From Tetrapyrgos nigripes (taxonomy: Eukaryota > Basidiomycota > Agaricomycetes > Agaricales > Campanellaceae): a stretch of 64,000 nucleotides of DNA. Both the position numbers and the translations under genes were made by a program. The notes below the pieces were generated by a model that did not search any database, had not been told where the DNA came from, and worked only from the letters and a program-made list of their open reading frames with translations. This document shows positions 55,039 to 64,000 of the stretch, piece after piece (positions within the stretch are counted from its first letter, which is position 1; each line of letters begins with the position of its first letter). Location of the stretch: NCBI GenBank assembly GCA_013368315.1, contig JAACJM010000004.1:744001-808000 (forward strand). The letters are read 5' to 3'.

Positions 55039-55389
55039 ATGTCGTCCGGCACAACAGCACAAGTAGGTCTTGAAACTCTTGTAATTTGGCCAATAATACC
55101 GACGTGTTCTGTAGGACGGCGCTTGGAAGTCCAAAGAGCAAGGTGAAGAGGCCCGTTACATCAGGGAAAAGGTATGTTATCGTTCATCCAATTTGGTCCA
55201 ATTAGCATTCCCAATCTGATCTTCATGAAGGAACAAGAGCAACTAGCTGCCATACGCAACCAACAGACTGATGCTTCCAAGCCTTCAGGCGCAGGAAAAG
55301 TTGGGAACGACGAGAAAGATTTCGAAGGGGGTTTCGGAGGTCAGGAAGACTTGGAGGACAGATATGCGACAACAAGTGGAGAGCATTGA
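55039..55389 (+). CDS. Small IF1-like protein (ATP synthase inhibitor type), three exons
   Basis: Exons 55039-55062, 55115-55171 and 55231-55389 join in frame to 79 residues. The core GAWKSKEQGEEARYIREKEQ followed by EQLAAIRNQQ resembles the IF1 inhibitory helix (F-x-K-R-E-x-A-x-E-x-x-Y/F-x-R-x-x-E-x-E-Q-L). IF1 blocks reverse ATP hydrolysis by the mitochondrial F1 ATPase. The N-terminus is short (MSSGTTAQ) and no targeting peptide is evident. A first exon may be missed, or this may be a cytosolic relative. The C-terminal part (GGFGGQEDLEDRYATTSG) is unlike classical IF1. Confidence 0.45.
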
Positions 55390-56079
55390 GCGGTATCATG
55401 GTGCATAAAGTTGGGTTGTTTGGAGCAATGGGGACCACAATGAACACTGAAGTGGAGGTCGTTGAACAATCAAAGTGTACTTGTACTCGCCGCATTGCGG
55501 GCGCCAAAATCATAAATGACGTTTACATACCGCAAATCTAACTGTAGCAAGAGTGATAGTCGCAAAACTTCTGTGTATCCCATATCTATCAATATAAAGC
55601 TACTCGAGCCTCGAGCTCTGTCCCGAAGCGAGCAGAGCAAAGTCCTGTATATGTAATTGGAGTGTCTGAGGTACTATCATAAATCTGCAGAGAGTAAGAC
55701 AGAGAAGGGCTGGAAACATGAGGTAGCCATGCAAGAATAGGTCCGTAGTAAAGATGAACAAAAGAGTAGGGTCCGTAAACAAGGTTATATACAACACGGT
55801 GCGAAGTATAGAGTACCGAAGAAAAAATGCACGACACATAAGGTATAAGCTGATCAAATGAGCGTGAAACCAGACGTGGATCTCTCCACGCGGTGGTGGG
55901 GGTGAGTGTGTCTACAACAACCGAACACGAAACCATAAGACCCGAACAACATCACAAGACCCGAACAACATCACAAGACCCGAACAACGTTTTTGACTAA
56001 AAATTATGCTGGGGACTAAAAATATATGGTAAATAGAGCAAGAGATAGGGAAGTTGATGAAGAGACGGGGTAAAGACAA
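55390..56079. other. Gap with a small tandem repeat
   Basis: Convergent 3' flanks of the IF1-like and glucanase genes. It contains the 19-base tandem repeat at 55939. Nothing else recognised. Confidence 0.45.
55939..55988 (+). repeat. 19-base tandem repeat, 2.6 copies
   Basis: GACCCGAACAACATCACAA repeated head to tail, the last copy partial. It lies just outside the 3' end of the GH5 gene. Confidence 0.9.
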
Positions 56080-58695
56080 TCATGCGTCAGGAGCTGGTGT
56101 TATCCGTGGTTCCAAAAGTTCCAATGAGGGTTCCTTCCTTCGTGTGCTACTTGAGCACAATGGCGAAGGAGGTTCTGCTGCTAAGCCAACCCAGGGATCA
56201 AGATAGCTACAGCCTGACGCCTCCACCATCATTCCTGCTGAATCATCCGAGTTAAACCATCCATTTCCGGGGTTCACGCTCGCAGTGGGAGTGACACCAG
56301 ACTGAGTAAAGGTCGGTGCAGATAGAGTGGGAACAGGGCCAGTAGGTGTATATGAAGGCAGAGTCAAGACGGCTCCTCCTTTGTTGATGGTAGCCGTCGG
56401 AGGCCAAGGGAACTTTGCAGAGACACTGGCAGGGATTGAGCCAGAGCCTTGTTTCAAAGTTCCCTCCCAAGGAGAAGAGTTCTTACATTGACCATCGGCG
56501 GCGCGAGGATCTGTAGGCATCCAGCCGTTTTCAAGACCGAGTTTGTACGACCAATGAGGGGCTTCAACTTTTCCTGTTTCGCTTGAGTTGCCGACCTTCC
56601 AGGTCCAGAAGAACCAGTTCTGATAGACGACAAGGTCAGCAACCAGAAAGTATCTTGGGTGAAAACATACCTGAAGAGCATCCATACTCGCCATAGCGAA
56701 AGTCTTGTACGCATCTTTGGTGTCCTCATCCCAATTTTGCCAGTCTGTCCAGTCATCACAACTTCCAACTTTCTTGAAGCTCGAATCGGCGACGTAACTC
56801 CCTTCATATCGTATACCCTGATTGACACCATTGACCCACTTTCCGCAGTCAGTGACGGCGTTACTCCACTCTCCAGCCTGTGTTAACCCAAATCCTGCCA
56901 TGGAATTGTTCACGTCTGCGCCCCATCTATCACAGGGAGTGGTAGCGTAGGTATCGATAGGAGCCGAAGATTGCACGTCAAAGCAAAGATAGGGATGTGT
57001 GTCAAGCGAAATTCGGTCAGCATTGGGGAGGAAACCAGTCCAGTCGGAACGACCGAAGAAACCATCGTGGAAGGAGACGATAGGACCTTTGCCATCACCA
57101 AAACCACTAGCTTTTCGAACAACGTCGTAGGCCTGTAAGTAGCTGTTCCAGAGTCAATTTGTAACCAACCATTCATCAGTGTATTTCACGTACTAGGAAG
57201 ATAGCACATCCTGCCCAATTAAATCCCCGCCATTGGCTCGAGGTTCGTTAGTGATTCCGAAGAGGGTGACAACATCCTTGTACTGTGGTTGAGAGATGAA
57301 CTCGGCAAGCACGCGGATATAATCCAAGGACCGTTGCGCATTGGCAAAGCCCATAGGACCCATCAACATGTTGATGTCACCGAGGCGACCAGAATGATTC
57401 CATCCGTTCTGACTTCCAGGGAGAGTGTGGAGGTCAAGATTAATTCTGATACCATATTTCCTTGCCCACTGGATGGCTTTAAGGAAGTACCTTATCAGGG
57501 ATATCAGTAAAGTAATTGGCACAGGAAACAAGACATACATACTTCCAAGCAACACCTTCAAGGAAAGGTTCGTCACCCCGTGTTTCAATAGCCCAGTAAG
57601 GAAGTGCTATCCGAACGTAGTTAAGACCAGCTCCAGCAATTTCGGCGAAATCTTCTTCAGTCTATGAATAGCATGAGGACAGATCAATGGACAGCTGGCG
57701 GTAAGACTTACAATGAATGTCTTGTAATGGTCTTCGAGTTGATTAATTCCACCATGGGCGGTGTCAGCTTTCATCGCTTCAGAAAGAGTCCATTCGTCGA
57801 TGGCTGGCGTTGGCAAGTTGACGTACGGTTCGAAGAGGGATGGCACAATAAAAGGCTCTGGTGTGAGCCATCCACCAAGGTTTACACCCCTAATTCGGTC
57901 TACGCCATAGTTGAAGGTCTCGTTCAATGCTGGAGACCACTTCTGTGCCTGAGCACCGTTATTGAAAGGATCATTCGGGTCCCAATACCAAGTGCCGCCG
58001 AATTTGTTGGAATACGTGAACGTAGAGCCATCCTCCTTGGTAATTGTACTGCCATCTCCTCCTGTCACGACGGCCAAAGTTCCACTGGTCTTCCCACCGC
58101 CACTGCCCGCGTTGTTGGAGGCACCCCCTGATGATGAATTACTGGAGTCCTTGTTATCGTCGCCGTTTTTCTTGATGACACCAAAGTAGACTCCAATGAC
58201 GATGACCAAAATCAGTATTACTGCAGCTACCAAACTGGCAATGACAATGACTCTTCGTCTTGATCTCGGTGCAGCATACGCAGCTCGTTTTTCTTCCAGG
58301 TAGCGACCCGGCGGTTGGCTACCGATCTCTGACATGGGCACGCCACTGCTCGAGAGATCGTGTGGATCATCACGGTAACCATCTGAAAGGGATTGACCAT
58401 GGGTTTCGTTCAATCCGTACACGGAAGAGTTGTACTCGGAATCACGAGCGTAGGATGGATAGGTCTGATGTGATGAGGCATAGGAGTTGCGAATACTGGG
58501 TCCTTGTTCGTCATAGAGAGCAGCACCGATGAAACGAGGCTGCGAAGCACCAGCAGGAAGAGGGTCTTCAGGAAGGTCTCGGAAGGATTGTTGCGGTGTG
58601 TGGAAGCCGTCTGTAGGGCCCGGTGAGGGAGGATTATGCAGGGGAAGCGGATCATAGTTGACGTCGCCAGACCGGGGGGCATTTGAGGAAGACAT
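56080..58695 (-). CDS. Membrane-anchored exo-1,3-beta-glucanase, GH5 subfamily 9 (EXG type)
   Basis: Cleaves beta-1,3-glucan at the cell surface. Five exons (57712-58695, 57543-57661, 57194-57490, 56671-57142, 56080-56619) sum to 803 residues. A cytoplasmic N-terminus of about 148 residues rich in Ser, Pro and Tyr is followed by a signal-anchor helix (about residues 149-174, VIVIASLVAAVILILVIVIG) and a Ser/Gly linker. The catalytic domain has GVNLGGWLTPEPFI, INLDLHTLPGSQNGWNHSG, GITNEP (acid/base Glu) and LTQAGEWSNAVTDCGKWVNG (nucleophile Glu in GEWS). The C-terminal extension is Pro/Thr-rich. The type II topology is common for basidiomycete members, unlike secreted yeast EXG1. Confidence 0.94.
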
Positions 58696-59530
58696 GACTA
58701 GCTGCGAAGAAAAGATAAGCGGTGGAATAAACAAGAGAAAGGGACAGCATAAGTACCTGTCTGCCTCGCCGGGGGATGGTGGGGGAACCAAAAGAACGTG
58801 GGTATTGAGTGTTTGTTATGTGGGGCAGATCAGACTATAAACGCTTTTGTCACGCGTACGGCATTTTTCTCGTCCAAGTCCTTGGCTCTCCTGTCTGTAT
58901 TTTAAATTTGTGTCCGTTACGATACAGTGTTTACCTGAAAATTTGCCTCTCAGTCATTTTTCTTCCGATTTTGTTTGGTTTTTTTTTTTGGGTTCTGAAG
59001 TTTGAACAACGGCAATGGTTGCCCGAGTCCGAACCGCAACCCCGCGGGTGAGATGATCAGAGACTTTGTTATCGGTACGCTATGCAGCTGGCAATTGACA
59101 TCAAAGCGTCGTCTGCTCATCAAACAAAAGTCAATGTCACGATTGCCGCGTTCAGCAGCAGCCAGCTTCCTGTTGCAACGATCGTTTACACCGCGTGCAG
59201 CGTACGATGCCTGTTAGTATCTTAAAAAGACAACATTCCGCCTGCCACGGGGACTAGTAGTGAAACGGAATACATAGTGACTCGCAAGAGAGCACTGCTA
59301 TGTGAATACAAGACCACACGAATATCAATATACAAACTTGGTAGTGTTAGTCCCGTCTACCGTTCCCCGTGTCCTGCCAGCCTCGGCTTGCCGTGTATAA
59401 CTTTAGACCGCAACCTAGTCTAGCCTCACTGTACAAAAAGGGCCCGCTTTTCTACGTTCTTTGAAAAGGAGTGGTGGCATGGGATCGAGAGTTCTATAAA
59501 TGGTAACTGGGTCGTGTACTGGGTCGTGTA
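58696..59530. other. Gap upstream of the EXG-type gene and downstream of EAF1
   Basis: Holds the promoter of the glucanase and the 3' end of EAF1. A T-run lies at about 58,978-58,990. No other gene seen. Confidence 0.45.
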
Positions 59531-62500
59531 CTATTGTTGCTGCTGCTGCTGCTGATTTTGATGCTGCTGAGCATGTTGAGCTTGTTGTTGCTGAGTGTAC
59601 TAAAAACAACGTAAGTACCTGAACGTCAATCAAAACGTAAAAAGCTAAACCCACCAAAGCTTGCAATCGCATGATATTCTGAAGTTGTTCTGGCGTATGA
59701 CTTTGCAAATTAGGTAACACATTCGACAGATAATATCCTGGTATATTTGCTCGTGGAATGCCTACTCCCATTTGCCCATTTTGCTGGACATTCTGCAAAA
59801 TCCCTGCAATTCCGGCTTGGGTTAATTGCTGTGGCTGCATTTGGACTCCCATTCCCGTCGTTTGACTGTGATTCTGGGATTGTGGTTGTCCTTGGGTCTG
59901 ACTCTGTTGCGGTGGTTGCTGGCCTTGAGCTTGACCCGTTTGAGCTGGCAGCGGGCGAGGTGAATTCACAGCGTTGCTCGGAGTTGCCGATGTTCGAGGA
60001 GGTGATCCCTGGGTGCCTGCAGGCGAGGAAGTCGCATCCCGAGAGTTCGTAGCGGTATAAGAAGGCGATCCTTGGCCGTTTTGTGGAGTAGGCTGGGAAC
60101 CTCCACTAGAACCGCCGGCTGCGGATGCAGCTTGAGCTTGCATTTGGGCAACGAGGGCCTGAGAAAGAGCATGTTGCTGGGCTCGGATGATTTGTTGTTG
60201 GTTCTGTTGAGCAGGATAACGATTATTAGCAAAGGGAGTATTGGAACGTTGTTGACCAGATATGGGAACTTGCGCGACCTGGGATCTAATCTGAGGTACA
60301 GTGGTACCTTGTGTCTGTAACCCGGAAGTTGAAGTACGCGCAACGCCGTTAGGTGGTGCAGCACCTGTAGGCTGAGCTTGGCCATTTACCTGGGCCGTCT
60401 AATATGTACAGTCAAGCCGAGCTTGGCAAAATCATGGTGGTCCAGTACTTACAGGCGTTACTCGACCCTGCCCCTGCCCCTGGCCTTGCCCCGGCGTTCC
60501 GTTCTGCTGCTGTTGCTGTTGCTGCTGCATTTGTTGGACCTGCTGTTGTCTTGCTCTGGCTAACTGCTGGTATTGTTGCTGGTCGTTGAATTCTCTGTCT
60601 GCTTTCAGTCTGCTCAAATCGGCGGGCGACATCTTGGGCATCTTGTTATAAGCAGCATGCGATTCGTGTGTGATTGGAGGTTTTCGAGGATCTGCAAACG
60701 TCTTAAGTAGAGTTTCTGAGAAAAGAATGAGAATGCATACTGATTTTCTGCATCGCGTCTATCCGCTTCTTTGCCGCTTTCCGAACAAGATCTTGCATAA
60801 GAGTATGCCTCCTTCGTTTCTTAGTCGAGGGTTCACTCGATAATCCAGGGATGCTTGGACTGGAGACGCTATTACTCGCGCCACGCTTCACGCCTCTAGT
60901 AGTAATCTGGTTGGAGGCGGACTGCGATACAGTCTGGGGTGAGGGCGCAGCATCCACTGTGGAGGGCGTCTCGAAAACAGCTCGACGATCTTGACCGAAT
61001 CGTTCCGTCCACCTCTCCTGACAATCGCGAGATGTCCGCCGATCTGTTTGGACAGTCTGGGTCATTGCATTGAAAGACTCTGCAATAAGCTCCCAGTTGT
61101 TGAGGTACTTGTCGACCAAGGACTTCAGAAGGGCATCGTCATGAGCACTCCATTGGTGTTCTCTTTTAGGGGCTTCACGAGGTTTACCATCCTTGTCCTT
61201 GGGTACCCAGAGTGACGGGACGGTTTGACTAAGAATAGGACCTCCAATCTGCGCGGGGGCTACTTTATGATCGAACAAACCTGAAATATCAGATGTTAGC
61301 ACTGCTGAAGCTCTTTCATTTGCGAAGCAACATACTATTCGAGAAAAGCTCTGTAATGCGCATAGGTGCACCATCATGTTCAACCATAATCGGACTCTCG
61401 TCGAGATTGGTCCATCGACCATCCTTGAAATGACTGGCAGGCTGAAGAGCGCTGATCAAAGTTGGTTTGGAGTGTATGAATTTGCTTGCTGGGTAAACCT
61501 TTGTGTAAGCGGCTTCTTCAATGCGCTTGTTGGGATCATCTCGTTCGGATTTCTTGTCTCTAGGTTTCTTTTCCTCCCCAGGAACAGAAGAAGCAACATC
61601 GAGGATTGTATATGGCTGAAGGTCAGGGAAAATGTCGGGTAGGTCAGTTGGAGGGAGCAAACACTCGCTTTCCTTGCCATCGCCATTAGGATTAGCCTTT
61701 GATGGAGTGGTGATGTGGAAGTCGTCAAGGTCGATGAATAGCTTGTCGAAATCGGAATACGCGATCTTTTCACGAAGAGGCGCGTACAGATTCTTCCTGG
61801 ACGTTTTCGACTGAGGAATGGCGGACGGATCAGAGGGATGTGAGTTGGATTTACGGATGCTGCCCAACACAGGATTGCTCGAAGAAGATTTGAGACCTGA
61901 AGGAGTGGGATCGCTCTCATTAGTCTGCTCGGTAACCGGTTCCATGGTCTCGTCTCTGACTTCCTGTATTTCCTGTGTCTCCTGCGTCTGCGTTTCTTGA
62001 ACAGACGACGGTGGGGCGTCGACGTCCATTGCCGAATTCTGAAGGTTGGCCGACTCGTCCTGTTGTTCCTGCTTGGGCTCCAAATCCTTCAACCCGATAC
62101 CGTTATCATCCTTGTCCTGTTCAGCTGCCTGCAATGAATCTTCCATCAATGTCGTAGTATCCAGAGCATCGCCCACACTTTGCTGATCCTTGTCTTGGTC
62201 GTCTTCTTCATCATCATCGGAACCATAGTCGAGCATCAACAAAGACTGTTCGGCTGGATTTTGCGACTGAGAAGGCTCCATGTCCATTGAATCCACAGCG
62301 GGCTGAGATTCACTTCTGTCCTTCTCTTGACGTGGCGGTTTCCAAAGCACGCAAATACCTCTCTTTAACCGCTTCTCCAGGGTGCCAGCAGCATGCCATT
62401 CGAGTACGGCGGTAGACAGATTGTAAGCAAGTGCCATTTTCCATTTCCTCTCTTCCCTAAAATCTGTACGCATCCATTTCTGAAGAGGACTCAGTTTGGC

Positions 62501-64000
62501 AACGAATCACTGTAAGAGCACTAACTGACCATCTCATCCATAAGGTAGTCCCAATGCGTCTTTTGGAGACCACCAACGCCTCGCTGCTTTTTGGGCTGCC
62601 TGAAGCTCCAACGACCATGGGACTTGAGCCTTTCAATTTGCTCCATGGCACGGAGAAGCTTCAATTCTTGCATTGCAACCTGATAGTACAACAGCATAAT
62701 CAATCACTCGAGCGCGAAGATAAAGGCAACTTTGGACTTACATTCCAGTCACGCGTTGTAAGGCACTTTGTGGCTTTTGAAACCTTCTTATGAACTGGGT
62801 TAGTCCGGATTGTGGCGATCCAGCGATTTGCACCCCAAGGAGCCCAATCATCTTTGCTGCCGTCCTTGTCCTTCTTGGATTCCCCCTTCTCGCGCTCCTT
62901 TTCCTTCTTCTTCTGCTGCTTGAGACGCCTTTTCCTGTTAAACTCTATAGGAAGAGAATCCACAGGGGGTAAAGGATAATCAAAGTCAATGGGATGGCGA
63001 GGCTGAGGAGCTTTAGCTGAGCTAGATGCAAGCAAATCAGTGTGATCTGAGGGAAAATTGAATTCGCCAAAGCCGGAATAAGAGACAGAGGGGGGGTCGA
63101 TGAATTGCGGAGAGGGCGGCTCGGCCATGACGATGGGCTCTGGCGTGCCATAATTGTATTCGCTCGGAAGGGGAAGTATAGATGAACGAATTGGCTTTGA
63201 TGTGTCCACCTCGGACGCGATTGGTTCTGGAACAGACTCGGCAGCTGGTTGGGAAACCTCAGTCTGAACTGACTCTTCGGGGAGGACTTCGGACAAGATC
63301 GTATCCGTCACTTTGGTTTCTTCCGCAGACGGTATATCGACATCCATTTCAACACTAGGTTGGGGTTGGGGTTCAATAGGTGCAATCTCTGGGGTCTCGG
63401 AGGCAGGCCGTTCATGCAATGGGCTCTGATGAGAAGCAGTCTCGAGTAGCTGCCGCGGTGGCTGCAGAGGCGATGAATCAACCACCATCGGCTCATCATC
63501 AGTCGCCTCTTGGCCTGGTTCTTCTTTGGGAGCGAGCGGCGACGAAGCAGTGGCGATCTCTTCAAGTGGATGTTCAGCGATACGGTCCTTTATCGAGTCC
63601 TCCATCACCACATTCTCAGTTTCATCTCTCGACTCGGCAAAGACATTCTGAGGGAGATCAGCAGCCACGTGCCCAGGGTCAGGGCGTGGAGAGGAAGAAA
63701 GACCAAGAGGGATTTCTTCGGTGGAAGAAATCTCCTCCGTCCGCTGACTCTCTGTAGCTTGAGGTACTTCTTCCGCTTCGTGCTTCTGCATGTCTTGCTC
63801 TTTGTCCACATCTTCCTGAACCAATTCCTTCTCGATAACGTCTTCCCCTTCATCTTCCCTTTCATCTTCCACAGTAACTTCATTCGCCTCTTCCACTTCC
63901 GCCTCCTTCATCTCTTCCTCAACGAGCTCCCCTTCATCTGTTTCTGTCTGCATGTCCGGTTTCGACTCTTCCTCGTCAAGAGAAGTAACTGGAATAGGCT
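59531..64000 (-). CDS. EAF1: NuA4 histone acetyltransferase scaffold EAF1/VID21 (5' part beyond window)
   Basis: Platform subunit that assembles the NuA4 complex on chromatin. The reading is open at the right edge and ends at 59531. In order: a long acidic low-complexity N-terminal region (Glu/Val-rich, many SEVP-like pieces); an HSA helix region near 62.4 kb (FREERKWKMALAYNLSTAVL, EWHAAGTLEKRLKRG) that recruits actin-related proteins; an acidic linker; a SANT/Myb domain near 61.1 kb (QWSAHDDALLKSLVDKYLNN, WELIAESFNAMTQT, SRDCQERWTERFG); and a glutamine-rich C-terminus ending in a run of Gln. HSA then SANT then Q-rich tail is the EAF1 layout; SWR1- and p400-type ATPases would show helicase motifs, which are absent. 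Confidence 0.92.

Noticed and set aside
55939..55988. Tandem repeat considered as a CRISPR array
   Set aside because: The units are directly adjacent with no spacers, and the organism is a eukaryote.
1..64000. tRNA genes
   Set aside because: I scanned by eye for B-box-like GGTTCGAAT patterns with matching acceptor stems and found none convincing. A covariance-model search would be needed to be sure.

Overview
The window looks like a chromosomal segment of an Agaricomycete (mushroom-forming basidiomycete). Genes lie close together on both strands and are broken by many introns of about 50-60 bases with GT-AG borders. Several families are typical of this group: GH55 beta-1,3-glucanases, a DUF6533 membrane protein, an F-box protein, a 14-helix drug:proton antiporter and an MSB2-type mucin. 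I saw no rRNA, tRNA, CRISPR array or virus. The gene models rest on splicing by eye; where I give a residue count, the exon lengths added up to a whole number of codons.

Left part (1-13.8 kb): the 3' two thirds of NADH-glutamate synthase (GLT1); a membrane-anchored MSC7-like aldehyde dehydrogenase containing a 5-base microexon; an intact F-box gene; a FYVE/rabenosyn (PEP7/VAC1) gene broken by about five single-base frame breaks; and twinfilin. Two divergent pairs (ALDH/F-box and PEP7/TWF1) share gaps of only 81 and 54 bases.

13.8-30.6 kb: a 3.2-kb block between two direct repeats of about 140 bases. It holds an acidic orphan gene and a 1.24-kb terminal-inverted-repeat (TIR) element. Then come a Gfo/Idh/MocA oxidoreductase, KNR4/SMI1, a decayed inverted copy of the F-box gene, mitochondrial tyrosyl-tRNA synthetase, a 139-base MITE, an MFS transporter and remnants of an APH-like gene.

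30.4-51 kb: a large inverted duplication. Each arm of about 4.5 kb carries a GH55 exo-beta-1,3-glucanase. The spacer holds PSD1 (phosphatidylserine decarboxylase), an MSB2-like signalling mucin and a third, diverged GH55. The right arm also carries a short fragment of PSD1, which suggests the left arm was the source.

51-64 kb: a DUF6533 protein, an NmrA-like protein, a tiny three-exon IF1-like gene, a type II membrane GH5_9 exo-1,3-beta-glucanase, and the C-terminal part of the NuA4 scaffold EAF1/VID21. Three GH55 enzymes, the GH5_9 exoglucanase, KNR4 and the mucin sensor within about 40 kb make a notable beta-glucan and cell-wall neighbourhood. No wholly new system is evident; the most unusual content is the duplications, the repeat-flanked insertion and the broken PEP7.
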